Positions 1-9,396 of a stretch of DNA of 38,094 bases are shown here, one piece after another. Numbering within the stretch: the stretch's first letter is position 1; each line of letters opens with the position of its first letter. Made by a program: the position numbers and the translations under genes. The notes beneath the pieces were generated by a model that ran no database searches, was not told the origin of the DNA, and saw only the letters and a program-made list of their open reading frames with translations. The stretch is taken from contig CACHQT010000010.1 in the NCBI GenBank assembly GCA_902582105.1, positions 1 to 38,094 of the forward strand. Direction: 5' to 3'. This DNA is from an uncultured Pelagibacteraceae bacterium. Its GTDB lineage: Bacteria > Pseudomonadota > Alphaproteobacteria > Pelagibacterales > Pelagibacteraceae.

Positions 1-1806
1 ATAAAATTAGGAATGGCAGTTTTAGATGGAGAGTTTTTAGATTTTTATGGAAACACTGTTGCAGGTAATCTTAAAGTATACCAGCTGCATGTGGTTCCTG
101 AACAAGTTGAAGATTTTAAATATTTAATGGTCAGACTTAAAGATATTTTGCAACTAGATGATAAAAAATTTTCTAAAATTATAAAAAAGAAAAATAAACA
201 AAAACCTTGGGAAACTTTAGTAATTTCTGAAAATTTAAGCTGGGATCAATTTTCTAAAGTAAATTTTTATTTACATGAACTTGGTGGAGCAAAACCAGTT
301 TTATCTGTAGCGAGAAACTACCCTTATAAAGAAAACTTTACTCATGTTTTAGGTTACGTTGCACAGGCAAGTGAGAGCGATCTTATAAACAATGAAGTTA
401 TTAAAAAAAATCATGTTCCTGGATTAAGAGTAGGAAAGATTGGTTTAGAAAAAGCTTTCGAAAATGATTTGATTGGATCTAATGGAATACAAAGATACGA
501 AGTAAACGCGTATGGAAAAAGAATAAATCAAATAGATTATTTGGAAGGTAAAAAAGGTAAAAATTTAAGATTGACAGTTGACACCGAGGTCCAAAAGCTT
601 GCTAATGAATTATTAGCAGACAAATCTGGATCCATAAGTGTTATGGATATTTACACAGGTGATATTATAGCCATGCACTCCTCGCCATCTTTTGATCCAA
701 ATTTATTTTTATATGGAATTAGTCATAAAGACTGGCAAGATATTAGAGAAAACCCATTAAAACCACTTATCAATAAAACAGTTGCAGGATTATATTCTCC
801 AGGCTCAACCATTAAGCCTTTGGTTGCTTTGTCGGCATTAGAAAATGATGTTATTTCACCTAAGTTTACAGTTCGATGCACTGGAAAAATGGAAATGTAC
901 GGACAAACATACCATTGTTGGAAAAAAAAGGGCCATGGATATATGAACTTAAGAAATGCCATTAAACAATCATGTGATACTTATTTTTACGAAGCAGCAA
1001 GAAAACTGGGAGTAGATCGTTTGAATAAAACTGGATTAAAATTTGGACTGGGCGAAAAAGTTCTAGGAAAAACATTTATTGATGAAAAAGACGGTCTAGT
1101 ACCGAGCACTAAATGGAAAAAAGAAAACCTTGGTTTTGGGTGGGTTTTGGGAGAAACTTTAATTACAGGTATTGGTCAGGGATACATTCAAACTACTCCA
1201 TTACAACTATGTTTGATGACCGCTCAATTAGCGAATGGAGGCTATAAAATTTACCCAAGAATTAGAGTTGAAAAAGGTCAAGATACTGCAGAACAAATAA
1301 AAAACAAAATGCTTCAACAGGCTATTAAAAAAGAAGAAAAAGAAAATCAAAAAACCACCCCAATAATTAATGCGAGAAATTTTTTAAAAACTGACCAAAA
1401 AGAACATACTCCTCTTTATAGAAATCCTGAAAATATTAAATTTGTATTAGAAGCAATGTGGGGTTCAACCAATGAGGTACTGGGAACTTCATTTGGCTCA
1501 AGAATTGATGATAAAAAATATCAGTTTGCTGGAAAAACTGGAACAGCACAGGTTAAAAGAATTACTGAGAGACATAGAGAATTAGAATTAAAAGCGAAAG
1601 ATGTACCTTATGAAGAAAGAGACCATGCTCTATATGTTGCTTTTGGACCTTACAAAAATCCACGCTACGCTCTTAGTATTATTATTGAACATGGTGGATC
1701 TGGAAGTACTACAGCAGCACCTATGGCAAAAAAATTATTTAAATTAATAATTGATCGTCATGAGGAAAGAGAAAAAATTATTAAACAAAACTTAACAATT
1801 TCATAG
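1..1806 (+). CDS. mrdA: Penicillin-binding protein 2, 5'-truncated by window edge
   Basis: Transpeptidase that cross-links peptidoglycan during cell elongation, working with RodA. The frame is open from base 1, so the true start, cytoplasmic tail and membrane anchor lie upstream; 601 codons are visible. Counting from the first Met at base 13, the nucleophile motif STIK starts near residue 265, followed by SCD (the SxN-type motif, in SCDTYFY) and KTGTAQ near residue 508, so all catalytic motifs are present. The N-terminal family motif RGxIxDRxGxxLAxN appears as DGEFLDFYGNTVAGN, with the Arg of RG and of DR both replaced. The gene ends in TAG directly abutting the rodA start, the usual mrdA-rodA pairing. 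Confident call. Confidence 0.95.
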   Translation: MKLGMAVLDGEFLDFYGNTVAGNLKVYQLHVVPEQVEDFKYLMVRLKDILQLDDKKFSKIIKKKNKQKPWETLVISENLSWDQFSKVNFYLHELGGAKPVLSVARNYPYKENFTHVLGYVAQASESDLINNEVIKKNHVPGLRVGKIGLEKAFENDLIGSNGIQRYEVNAYGKRINQIDYLEGKKGKNLRLTVDTEVQKLANELLADKSGSISVMDIYTGDIIAMHSSPSFDPNLFLYGISHKDWQDIRENPLKPLINKTVAGLYSPGSTIKPLVALSALENDVISPKFTVRCTGKMEMYGQTYHCWKKKGHGYMNLRNAIKQSCDTYFYEAARKLGVDRLNKTGLKFGLGEKVLGKTFIDEKDGLVPSTKWKKENLGFGWVLGETLITGIGQGYIQTTPLQLCLMTAQLANGGYKIYPRIRVEKGQDTAEQIKNKMLQQAIKKEEKENQKTTPIINARNFLKTDQKEHTPLYRNPENIKFVLEAMWGSTNEVLGTSFGSRIDDKKYQFAGKTGTAQVKRITERHRELELKAKDVPYEERDHALYVAFGPYKNPRYALSIIIEHGGSGSTTAAPMAKKLFKLIIDRHEEREKIIKQNLTIS

Positions 1807-2931
1807 ATGTTTCAAGCAAGAACAATAACAAATCAATTAACGTTTTTTCAAAAACTAAGATCTTTCGATTTTACATTATTATTTTGTGTTTTTATCATTG
1901 GAATAATTAGTTGCTACTCAATGTATTCAACTGATGGAGGAGAATTATTATACCATAGCAAAAGTCATATCGTTAGATTTTTAGTTTTTTTTGCAATGAT
2001 GATAGTTTTATCTTTTCTAAATATTAAATTTTGGCACTCTACTGGGTATTTATTTTATATTATTGTTTTAGGGTTTTTAATATGGGCCTCGTTTTATGGA
2101 GTAACAGCATCTGGCTCCCAACGTTGGATTAGTTTATATTTTATAAACTTGCAGCCATCTGAGTTAATGAAAATTGCAATTATTGTATGTTTTGCGAAAT
2201 ATTATCATAGGACCAACGTAAGTGATGTAAATAGTTTTAAAAATTTATTGTTACCAATAGCAATATTAATTCTTCCAATAGTGTTAGTTGTATCTCAACC
2301 TGACTTAGGAACTTCAATTCTAATTGCTTTAAGTGGTCTAGTTGTTTTGTGGCTTGCAGGACTTAACATAAAATATTTTTTTTACTCTTCCATAATTTTT
2401 CTTATTTCAACGCCTTTTGTAATTGCTTTTTTACAACCATATCAAAAATTAAGAATATTAACTTTCTTTAATCCAGATAAAGACCCACTTGGTGCAGGAT
2501 ATCAAATTATTCAATCAAAAATTGCTATAGGATCTGGAGGTTTAACAGGAAAAGGTTTTTTAAAAGGAACACAAAGTTATTTAGATTTTTTGCCAGAAAA
2601 ACATACTGATTTTATTTTTACGTTATTTTCTGAAGAGCATGGGTTTACCGGCTCTGTATTTCTTTTAGTATTATATGCAATTATGATTTTTAGAATTTTA
2701 AGAGTAGGTTCATATACAAGAAGTTACTTTGCAAAACTTTATTGCTTTAGTTTTGCAGCAGCAATATTTATTTATATTGCTGTCAATATGAGTATGGTTT
2801 TAGGGTTACTACCAATTGTTGGTTCTCCACTTCCTATTATGTCATATGGTGGATCATCTATGCTGGCAACTATGATTGGTTTGAGTATAGTGATGAGTGC
2901 AAATATATATAGTAAGCAAGTAATAAGTTAA
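1807..2931 (+). CDS. rodA: RodA, SEDS-family peptidoglycan glycosyltransferase
   Basis: Inner-membrane polymerase that makes glycan strands from lipid II for lateral wall growth, with PBP2 as its transpeptidase partner. The 374-residue protein is almost entirely hydrophobic helices, as expected for a ten-helix SEDS protein. Family signatures are visible: SQPDLGTS in the middle with the conserved Asp, SEEHGFTGS, and the C-terminal GSPLPIMSYGGSSM. The ATG follows the mrdA stop with no gap, so the two are translationally coupled. No strong terminator is seen after the stop. Confidence 0.96.
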   Translation: MFQARTITNQLTFFQKLRSFDFTLLFCVFIIGIISCYSMYSTDGGELLYHSKSHIVRFLVFFAMMIVLSFLNIKFWHSTGYLFYIIVLGFLIWASFYGVTASGSQRWISLYFINLQPSELMKIAIIVCFAKYYHRTNVSDVNSFKNLLLPIAILILPIVLVVSQPDLGTSILIALSGLVVLWLAGLNIKYFFYSSIIFLISTPFVIAFLQPYQKLRILTFFNPDKDPLGAGYQIIQSKIAIGSGGLTGKGFLKGTQSYLDFLPEKHTDFIFTLFSEEHGFTGSVFLLVLYAIMIFRILRVGSYTRSYFAKLYCFSFAAAIFIYIAVNMSMVLGLLPIVGSPLPIMSYGGSSMLATMIGLSIVMSANIYSKQVIS

Positions 2932-2962
2932 ATTTTTTATTTTAAAAATTAACCAAAAAAAA

Positions 2963-2975
2963 GCCTAAAATGGTT
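2963..2975 (-). promoter_or_regulatory. Copy 1 of the AACCAWWWTRGGC motif (reads AACCATTTTAGGC)
   Basis: A 13-bp motif on the minus strand in the gap before the lipoprotein gene. It matches sites before pilT (6000-6012) and the second fecR gene (36768-36780), with a near match before pilA (33945-33957). Downstream, GGTTATAAATTAGCTTTAA here resembles GGTTAAAATTAGACTTTAA at 36777-36795, so the similarity extends beyond the core. A regulator site is inferred; the protein that binds is unknown. Confidence 0.4.
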
Positions 2976-3045
2976 ATAAATTAGCTTTAAGAAGTTTATT
3001 TATTTTGATTTAATCAGAAATTATATAAAGTCATTTCAGGGAGAG

Positions 3046-3384
3046 ATGAAAAAAATATTTTTATTAATATCAATACTTGCAATCTTAAATGGTTGTGCTC
3101 AATCAACCTCATTTATGGGTCCAACATATACAATGGCTAAATCAGGCAGCATAATTCAAGCAAGCAATTCTTTTGCTGCATCTTATGGTTTTAAACATAT
3201 AACTGGCTCAACTCCAGGAGAGTATGCAATGTCTTTTACTAAAATATATAATGAAGAACCTATTCTTTTGACAGAAAAACAAAGAGAATGTCAAACATTC
3301 CATAGTTCAAGTCTTAGTGAGATTTTTTTTGAAACTTTAGATGGAATTGACTGCATTAGAGATCCATTTAGCATTCTTAAATAA
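3046..3384 (+). CDS. Small predicted lipoprotein of unknown function
   Basis: A 112-residue protein with a short charged N-terminus, a hydrophobic stretch and a lipobox ending LNGC at residue 17, so it is predicted to be a lipid-anchored envelope protein. The mature part has a GPTYTMAKSG segment followed by SFAASYGFKHITG, and two further Cys near the C-terminus (in RECQTF and DCIRD) that could pair. No enzymatic motif is visible and I do not recognise the family. The start is supported by an AGGGAGAG purine run just before the ATG. It stands alone between rodA and the dehydrogenase gene. Confidence 0.75.
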   Translation: MKKIFLLISILAILNGCAQSTSFMGPTYTMAKSGSIIQASNSFAASYGFKHITGSTPGEYAMSFTKIYNEEPILLTEKQRECQTFHSSSLSEIFFETLDGIDCIRDPFSILK

Positions 3385-3478
3385 AATAAAAATTAAAAAA
3401 ATTCAATTATAAATTGTATGTGCTTAAGTTGTTTATGGAAACATAAAGGCAGATGCTTTATTTGTTTTAATAACTGCT

Positions 3479-4723
3479 ATGAATAAAAAAAAATTTAAAA
3501 TTGGAATTGTCGGAGCTGGAATACAGGGTGTTTGCAATGCTCTATTTCTTCAAAAAAAAGGGCACGATGTAACAATTTTTGATAAAGATGATCCTGCTGC
3601 AGTTTCAGCATCTTATGGAAATGCAGGCCATTTTTCACCATACGCATCTTTACAATTAAATAGAACGGACATTCTTGCAGATGTACCAGCTATGCTTATG
3701 AGTTCAACGGGTCCACTTGCTCTTAAATGGAATTATGTTCCAAGGATGATACCTTGGTTTTTAAAATTTATTTTAAATTGTTCTAAGAAAAAAATGATGC
3801 ATACAGCAAAATATATGCATCAAATTCTCGATTTAGCAATTCCAGCTTATGATGAACTTTTTGATGATGTTGATATGTCCGATCTAATTGAAAAAAAAGG
3901 TATTATGTATATTTGGAATGATCAAGATTTATCAAGTAGAGAGCTAGAGATTAAAATAAGGGACGAGCTTGGAATAGATCAAAAAATTTTGTCCCCAAAA
4001 GAAATACATGATTTAGAACCAAATATTAAACCTTTTTATCATGGTGGGGTATTTTATGCTCAAGCAAGACATGCAAAAAATCCAAAAAAAATACTTTTAA
4101 AACTTTTTAATCACTTTGTTAAGAAGGGAGGAAAATTTATAAAAATAAATATTAAAGATATTAATTTTGATAACGAAGCTCCAATTTTACATAGCGAAGC
4201 CCAAAGATTTATTTTTGATAAAATTGTAATTGCTTGTGGTGCCTTTTCAAAAAGGCTAACAGACAAACTCGATGAAAAAATACCTTTAGATACTGAAAGA
4301 GGTTATCACATTCACTTTAAAGGGTTTGAGCATTTATTATCAAGACCCGTAGTTTTTGCAAATAGAGGTTTTGGAATTACTCCAATGGAACAAGGTTTAA
4401 GAGTTGTAGGCACAGTAGAATTCGGTGGTTTAAAAAATCCATTATCAAAATCAAGAATAAAAAATCTTGTAAATAATGCAAAGTATATGCTCGATGGTTT
4501 GCCTGAACATGATGATGAGTGGTTAGGATTTAGACCTACTCTTCCAGATTTTTTACCAGTAATTGGTAGCTCAAAAAATTATAAAAATGTTTTTTATTCT
4601 TTTGGACATCATCATTTAGGATGGACTTTAGGCGCGATTTCAGGAAAAATAATATCTAAAATGGTTTCTAATGAAAAAACTAATTTAGACCTTCAGCCAT
4701 ATAGCTCTTTAAGGTTTACTTAA
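3479..4723 (+). CDS. FAD-dependent amino-acid dehydrogenase, DadA family
   Basis: Oxidoreductase of the DAO superfamily, likely oxidising a D-amino acid or related imino/amino acid and passing electrons to the respiratory chain. The N-terminal Rossmann fold is clear: IGIVGAGIQG at residues 8-17 binds the FAD ADP moiety, followed by the acidic end of strand 2 (FDKDD). The C-terminal FAD-binding region GFRPTLPDFLPVIGSS and the GHHHLGWTLG segment are typical of DadA-like proteins. Length (414) fits the family. The exact substrate cannot be read from sequence; sarcosine or hydroxyproline-type substrates are possible. The EamA transporter starts 4 bases downstream, so a transporter-catabolic pair is likely. 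Confidence 0.85.
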   Translation: MNKKKFKIGIVGAGIQGVCNALFLQKKGHDVTIFDKDDPAAVSASYGNAGHFSPYASLQLNRTDILADVPAMLMSSTGPLALKWNYVPRMIPWFLKFILNCSKKKMMHTAKYMHQILDLAIPAYDELFDDVDMSDLIEKKGIMYIWNDQDLSSRELEIKIRDELGIDQKILSPKEIHDLEPNIKPFYHGGVFYAQARHAKNPKKILLKLFNHFVKKGGKFIKINIKDINFDNEAPILHSEAQRFIFDKIVIACGAFSKRLTDKLDEKIPLDTERGYHIHFKGFEHLLSRPVVFANRGFGITPMEQGLRVVGTVEFGGLKNPLSKSRIKNLVNNAKYMLDGLPEHDDEWLGFRPTLPDFLPVIGSSKNYKNVFYSFGHHHLGWTLGAISGKIISKMVSNEKTNLDLQPYSSLRFT

Positions 4724-4727
4724 TTTT

Positions 4728-5621
4728 GTGAGTAATAAAAATAATTTTGCTTATTTAATTCTAATTTTAACCACGATATTTTGGTCTGGAAATTTCATTG
4801 TAGGAAAAGCAGCAAGCACATACCAAATACCCCCATTTTCATTGAATTTTTATCGATGGTTTTTTGCAGGACTAATACTTTTACCATTCACATTAAAAGA
4901 ATTAATTGAAAAGAAAAAGTATATTTTTGATAATATAATTTTTTTTACAATTCTTGGCGTTACTAGTATTACAATATTTAATTCTATCGTTTACTATTCA
5001 TTATATTATACTCAGGTAATTAGCGGTATATTAATGATTTCAACTATACCTGTGTGGATTATTTTTATTTCATCTATTTTAAATATTGAAAAAACGAATA
5101 TTTTTCAAATTATAGGAGTAGTTTTTTCACTAACAGGAGTTATTTTTATAATTACAAAAGCAGATTTACAAATAATTAAAAATTTAGACTTTAACAAGGG
5201 TGATTTATCTATGGTGGTTGCAATGTTTTCTTGGGCCGTTTACTCAGCATTATTAAAAAGTAAAAAATATGAAATATCTCAATTTGCTTTGTTAGAAGTA
5301 GTTATCATCACGGGATTAATATTTCTTACGCCAATATATTTTATTGAGATGTATTTAGGTAATGTAATTGTATTAGGAATGCCTTTTATATTAACTTTAA
5401 CCTATGTGGTTTTTTTTCCAGGACTTGCCTCATTTATTTTTTGGATAAAAGGAATATCCATAATTGGCGCGAATAGGGCTGGAGTTTTTTTACATCTAAT
5501 GCCAATTTTTGGAGCAATAATGGCAATGATAATTTTTAACGAAAAGTTTATGTACTATCATATTCTAGGAGCAATATTTATTGTTGCTGGTATAACCCTT
5601 TCAAATAAAAAAAATGCATGA
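4728..5621 (+). CDS. EamA/DMT-family transporter
   Basis: A 297-residue integral membrane protein with about ten predicted helices in two homologous halves, the layout of drug/metabolite transporters of the EamA (RhaT) type. Typical family features are the N-terminal FWSGNFIVGKAAS segment and the second-half SWAVYSALLKSKK segment. It starts with GTG, 4 bases after the dehydrogenase stop, and its stop overlaps the msrB start as ATGA. Members usually export or import amino acids and related metabolites; the coupling to a DadA-like enzyme suggests an amino-acid-type substrate, which is inference. Confidence 0.88.
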   Translation: MSNKNNFAYLILILTTIFWSGNFIVGKAASTYQIPPFSLNFYRWFFAGLILLPFTLKELIEKKKYIFDNIIFFTILGVTSITIFNSIVYYSLYYTQVISGILMISTIPVWIIFISSILNIEKTNIFQIIGVVFSLTGVIFIITKADLQIIKNLDFNKGDLSMVVAMFSWAVYSALLKSKKYEISQFALLEVVIITGLIFLTPIYFIEMYLGNVIVLGMPFILTLTYVVFFPGLASFIFWIKGISIIGANRAGVFLHLMPIFGAIMAMIIFNEKFMYYHILGAIFIVAGITLSNKKNA

Positions 5622-5980
5622 ATAAAAAATTAACTTCTGAACAAAAATTAATTTTATTTGAAGAAGGAACAGAAATGCCAGGATCAAGTGAGTTAAATCA
5701 TGAAAAACGTGAGGGAAGTTATTATTGTATAAACTGTGATATCAAACTTTTTGACTCAGATACAAAGTATGAAAGTGGTTCAGGTTGGCCTTCATTTTTT
5801 CAATCATTACCAAATGTTTTTGAAACAAAAACTGATCACCATTTAGGATATCCAAGAACTGAATATCACTGTAAAAATTGCGGTGGACACCACGGACATA
5901 TTTTTGATGATGGTCCCAAACCTACAGGAAAAAGATACTGCAATAATGGTGTTTGTTTAGTATTTAAAGAAAAGAAATAA
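5618..5980 (+). CDS. msrB: Peptide-methionine (R)-S-oxide reductase MsrB
   Basis: Reduces the R-epimer of methionine sulfoxide in oxidised proteins. The 120-residue protein is a stand-alone MsrB domain. Two CxxC pairs (CINC and CKNC) provide the structural zinc site, the SGSGWPSFF segment and HHGHIFDDGP loop are diagnostic, and the catalytic Cys lies in RYCNNG near the C-terminus, where most relatives have RYCxNS. No signal peptide, so it acts in the cytoplasm. It overlaps the transporter stop by four bases and is the last gene of this small operon. Confidence 0.95.
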   Translation: MNKKLTSEQKLILFEEGTEMPGSSELNHEKREGSYYCINCDIKLFDSDTKYESGSGWPSFFQSLPNVFETKTDHHLGYPRTEYHCKNCGGHHGHIFDDGPKPTGKRYCNNGVCLVFKEKK

Positions 5981-5999
5981 TTTAAAGACTAAATGAATT

Positions 6000-6012
6000 A
6001 ACCATATTGGGC
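6000..6012 (+). promoter_or_regulatory. Copy 2 of the AACCAWWWTRGGC motif (reads AACCATATTGGGC)
   Basis: A 13-bp motif in the 104-base gap before pilT. The core CCA-N3-TGG is palindromic. It fits the same consensus as the sites at 2963-2975 and 36768-36780, and nearly that at 33945-33957. The gap also holds AT-rich stretches that could serve as a -10 box (around 6038-6046 and 6066-6074), but I cannot choose between them. The binding protein is unknown. Confidence 0.45.
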
Positions 6013-6084
6013 ATTTTAGTGTTTTTGCTGTATTTTAAAATAGTATAGTGTTGTTTTTGATAAAAATTATATATAAAAAATAGT

Positions 6085-7098
6085 ATGTTTGAAAAATTAG
6101 AAGAATTAGCAAAAAATAATAAAAAAATATCTGATTTCCATATTAGAAGTGGCTGGCCACTAGCTTACAGACAAACAGGTGAAATACACAAGGTCCAAGA
6201 AGTAGTTGTAAAAAAACAAGATTTACAAGATCTAATCTCCACAAATTGCAATGAAATAGAGATGAAGAGATTTCAAGATACACATGAGCTAGACTCATCC
6301 GTGACGCTTGCAGGTTTAAGATTTAGAGCTAATTTTTATAAAACAATTCATGGTCCAGCTGCAGTTCTAAGAAGAGTAGAAAGTGTAATACCAAGCATGG
6401 ATCAGTTTGATTTACCTTCAGTGCTGTATGATATTATAGATATGCACAAAGGATTAGTTTTAGTTACTGGGCCAACTGGCTCAGGAAAATCTACAACACT
6501 TGCTGCAATAGTAAACGAAATTAATAAAACTAGAACTTCAAATATCATTACAGTTGAAGATCCAGTAGAGTTTATTCATAAAGATTTAAAGAGCATCGTA
6601 TCCCACAGAGAAGTTGGAAAACAAACACAAAGTTTTGCAAGCGCTTTAAAAGCTGCATTACGAGAAGATCCAGATGTTATACTTGTTGGTGAGATGCGAG
6701 ATTTAGAAACTGTTTCGCTTGCATTAACAGCTGCAGAAACTGGCCACCTGGTTTTTGGAACATTACACACTAGCGGTGCTCCAAGTACAATTAACAGAAT
6801 TATCGACGTTTTTCCTCCTGAACAACAAGCTCAGATACGTGCACAAATTTCAACATCTTTAAAAATGGTTGTTACTCAAAGATTACTTAAAACCAAAGAC
6901 GGTCAAGGTCGATGTGGTGCTTTTGAAGTGATGAAGTGTACTGCTCCTATTCAAAACTTAATCCGAGAATCTAAAATTCATCAGATCCCAAGCATCATGC
7001 AAACTGCTGTAAAAGAAGGAATGATCACAATGCAGAAATCATTAGAAGAACTTGTCAAAGCTGGGAAAATTGATGCTGGTGCCGGAAAAGAACATTAA
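6085..7098 (+). CDS. pilT: Type IV pilus retraction ATPase PilT
   Basis: Hexameric cytoplasmic ATPase that powers pilus retraction. Walker A GPTGSGKST lies at residues 129-137, the Asp box around VEDPVEF near 158, Walker B DVILVGEMRD at 197-206, and the His box in LVFGTLHTSGAP. The C-terminal APIQNLIRE corresponds to the PilT-specific AIRNLIRE motif, which distinguishes it from the extension ATPase PilB. Length (337) is normal. It opens the minor-pilin operon; the next gene starts inside its last 26 bases. Confidence 0.94.
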   Translation: MFEKLEELAKNNKKISDFHIRSGWPLAYRQTGEIHKVQEVVVKKQDLQDLISTNCNEIEMKRFQDTHELDSSVTLAGLRFRANFYKTIHGPAAVLRRVESVIPSMDQFDLPSVLYDIIDMHKGLVLVTGPTGSGKSTTLAAIVNEINKTRTSNIITVEDPVEFIHKDLKSIVSHREVGKQTQSFASALKAALREDPDVILVGEMRDLETVSLALTAAETGHLVFGTLHTSGAPSTINRIIDVFPPEQQAQIRAQISTSLKMVVTQRLLKTKDGQGRCGAFEVMKCTAPIQNLIRESKIHQIPSIMQTAVKEGMITMQKSLEELVKAGKIDAGAGKEH

Positions 7099-7774
7099 GG
7101 GTTTTAATTTACTCGAGCTAATTGTTGTTCTTGCAATTATAGGAGTAATATCTGCTGCAGCATATCCCAGTTTTTCAAATTGGAAACAGAGTAGAGATGT
7201 AAGGACTGATGTTCTAAGAGCAAAAAAGTTATTCGAGGCTATTAATGCACAAGTTCAGAGAGGTCAATTTGCTTTTGTACAGGTGTTAATTGAAGTAAAT
7301 GATGATAATGTAGTTTTTACAACAAAAGGTATGAAAACAGATACATTGACTACAAAGATAAATAATGGTGATAGTGAATGGAATACATCTTCAGCTTCGA
7401 GATGTAATATCGACAATGATGATTACTGGGACGTAGACGGCTCTGAAGATACAGTAATTGAAGTTCAGACAGTAACATTTGATAGTATTACTACAAATTT
7501 GTCCACTAATGCAGGGGTATGTTTTTCAAAAAATGCCAGATGGTTTAGTGGTGCTGGTGATTTGCTTAGCGGAACAGGAGATAGCGCAGTTGTAGATGAA
7601 AGCTTATTCGTTTGTAAGAGAACAGCAACAAATTCTAGATGTTTACTCAGTGTTAGTGGAGAACCAAATGACAAAGGTGATTCTACAATGTATTCTATAG
7701 ACTGGACTAGATTTGGAGAAATAACTATGGATAAATGGAGCGGTACTCAGTTAGAATGGATTTTGCAAAATTAA
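7073..7774 (+). CDS. Minor pilin, FimT/FimU (GspH) type
   Basis: Type IV prepilin. A short leader ends in NIKG, and the mature protein starts FNLLELIVVLAIIG with the conserved Glu at position 5. After the N-terminal helix comes a Cys-containing, Asp-rich globular domain of about 190 residues. Being first in a FimT-PilV-PilW-PilX order suggests the GspH/FimT role in priming the pilus tip. The start at 7073 is chosen because it gives a 10-residue leader; an in-frame ATG at 7052 and a GTG at 7079 are alternatives. All overlap the end of pilT, implying translational coupling. Confidence 0.85.
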   Translation: MLVPEKNIKGFNLLELIVVLAIIGVISAAAYPSFSNWKQSRDVRTDVLRAKKLFEAINAQVQRGQFAFVQVLIEVNDDNVVFTTKGMKTDTLTTKINNGDSEWNTSSASRCNIDNDDYWDVDGSEDTVIEVQTVTFDSITTNLSTNAGVCFSKNARWFSGAGDLLSGTGDSAVVDESLFVCKRTATNSRCLLSVSGEPNDKGDSTMYSIDWTRFGEITMDKWSGTQLEWILQN

Positions 7775-7775
7775 T

Positions 7776-8477
7776 ATGACTAAATTGAAAAACATTTTAG
7801 GTTTAACAATTTTAGAAGGTCTAGTTTCAACAGCAATTGTTGGAATTGGTTTTATAGCTATACTTCAAATGGTTAATTATTCCGTACAATCAATTGATAA
7901 TTCTGGTGAGAGAACTAAAGCAAATTATTTGGTAAGCATGATGGCTGAAGATGTTATTGGACATAGAGATAGTATCTACGGTATAGATTCAATGGTAGAT
8001 AAAGTAGTTATAAGCATTGATGGAACAGTAACTGTTAATGAAGAAGCCAAGGAAAGTGCAAGAAAATTTTCAGATCATTTAGCTCAGGCAGAATTTTTTT
8101 CAGGAGCATGTGGATCATCTGGAACAATAACTGCTGTTGCTGGTGGTGACACAGATCCTGATGCAGGAAATCAAGGTAAAGATTTTAGTCCCCCAACAAG
8201 TATATATGGGACACAGTTCAAAGATGGTCCGTCAAATAAGGAAGAAAAATGGAGACAAGTATTCGGAGAAAGTCGTTATTTAAAGTGTAGAGGGGAGAAA
8301 GATATAAAAAAAATGAAGATGTATAAAATTTGCAGATGGAACGATAGTTGTCCAACTTATTCAGATGCTGCAATCAATGACAATGGAATGTACGTAGGAA
8401 GAATTCAAGTAAATATGAATGACGGCAGGAAAAGAAAATTTTTATATTTTCAAGCAGATTATAACACAAGAAAATGA
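7776..8477 (+). CDS. pilV: Minor pilin, PilV type
   Basis: Type IV prepilin of 233 residues. The leader ends in NILG and the mature N-terminus is LTILEGLVSTAIVGIGF, with Glu at position 5 and the glycine-rich helix typical of PilV/GspI-like proteins. Three regularly placed Cys (in SGACGSSG, YLKCRGEK and KICRWNDSC) suggest disulfides in the globular head. It starts one base after the previous stop and overlaps pilW by ATGA. It probably forms part of the tip complex with PilW, PilX and PilY1. Confidence 0.83.
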   Translation: MTKLKNILGLTILEGLVSTAIVGIGFIAILQMVNYSVQSIDNSGERTKANYLVSMMAEDVIGHRDSIYGIDSMVDKVVISIDGTVTVNEEAKESARKFSDHLAQAEFFSGACGSSGTITAVAGGDTDPDAGNQGKDFSPPTSIYGTQFKDGPSNKEEKWRQVFGESRYLKCRGEKDIKKMKMYKICRWNDSCPTYSDAAINDNGMYVGRIQVNMNDGRKRKFLYFQADYNTRK

Positions 8478-9394
8478 AAAAAAATAAATTAAAAAATATC
8501 GCAGGTTTAACTCTTATAGAGATGCTCATAGGAGTTGTTATTTCCTCAATAATGATGGGTGCAATTTACACAACATATACAGTTGTGAATAATAGTTACG
8601 GTCAAGTGACAGAGAGAGCTAAAATTAGTCGATCAGGAAGAGATATCATAGAAATGATGATGAGAGACATAAGAATGGCAGGCTTTAAATATATTTTAGG
8701 CACAAACACTCTTAATTTTCCTAACAGAAGTTATTTGGAATTTGTAGGTGGCAACACATCAATTTTAGAAAGTCATGATCCTCTTATTATTGAGAAAGGT
8801 GAAAATGCTTTAGGTTCTTTAGGAGGTACTTACTCAAGAATATCTGAACAAAATCACCCTGATACAGGAAGCAAATGTTGTGACAGGATACACATAGTTT
8901 ACGATGACTTTAATCAAAACGATGAAACTCAGCCTTACAAAAGATATAAGATTACATATTATGCGGCGCCACTTACTGATAATGCTGGATCAAGATACGC
9001 TGCTTATAAATCAGTTCGAAGTTGGCTACAACCAATGGGAACGGAATCTGGAATTTGGGTAGACGATTGTCCAGAATGCTATATCGGACAAAAAATTCGT
9101 GATCACATAGTTGATATGGAGTTTATTCCACTTGATGCTGAAGGTAGAGTACTCGCTCCACTTCCAAGTCCCGGAGAAGATACAGTTGCAAGGGACAATC
9201 TTTATAAAATAAGAGCTGTTGATTTAAGAATAACTTTTAGATCTAAAGGTAATTTTTATAGATTTAAGGCAACAGCAGATAAACCACGTTATGTAAAAGG
9301 TCTAGGAGATAGAGGACACAATTTCGAAGATACTAAATTAAGAGACTCTGTTGTAGTTACTATTCACACCAGGAATATTGGAGGTGGAATATAA
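8474..9394 (+). CDS. pilW: Minor pilin, PilW type
   Basis: Type IV prepilin of 306 residues. The leader ends NIAG and the mature start is LTLIEMLIGVVISSIMMGAIY, with Glu at position 5. The following segment, with SRSGRDIIEMMMRDIRMAGF, is characteristic of PilW/GspJ-type minor pilins, as is the larger size. Several Cys pairs (CCD; CPECY) lie in the globular domain. It overlaps pilV by four bases and is followed after two bases by the PilX-type gene. Predicted part of the pilus tip complex. Confidence 0.87.
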   Translation: MKKNKLKNIAGLTLIEMLIGVVISSIMMGAIYTTYTVVNNSYGQVTERAKISRSGRDIIEMMMRDIRMAGFKYILGTNTLNFPNRSYLEFVGGNTSILESHDPLIIEKGENALGSLGGTYSRISEQNHPDTGSKCCDRIHIVYDDFNQNDETQPYKRYKITYYAAPLTDNAGSRYAAYKSVRSWLQPMGTESGIWVDDCPECYIGQKIRDHIVDMEFIPLDAEGRVLAPLPSPGEDTVARDNLYKIRAVDLRITFRSKGNFYRFKATADKPRYVKGLGDRGHNFEDTKLRDSVVVTIHTRNIGGGI

Positions 9395-9396
9395 TT

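Noticed and set aside
3385-3478. Possible riboswitch before the DadA-like gene
   Set aside because: A few G-rich bases (GGAAACATAAAGGCAGATGC) looked suggestive, but I could not fit a complete known riboswitch fold in 94 bases.
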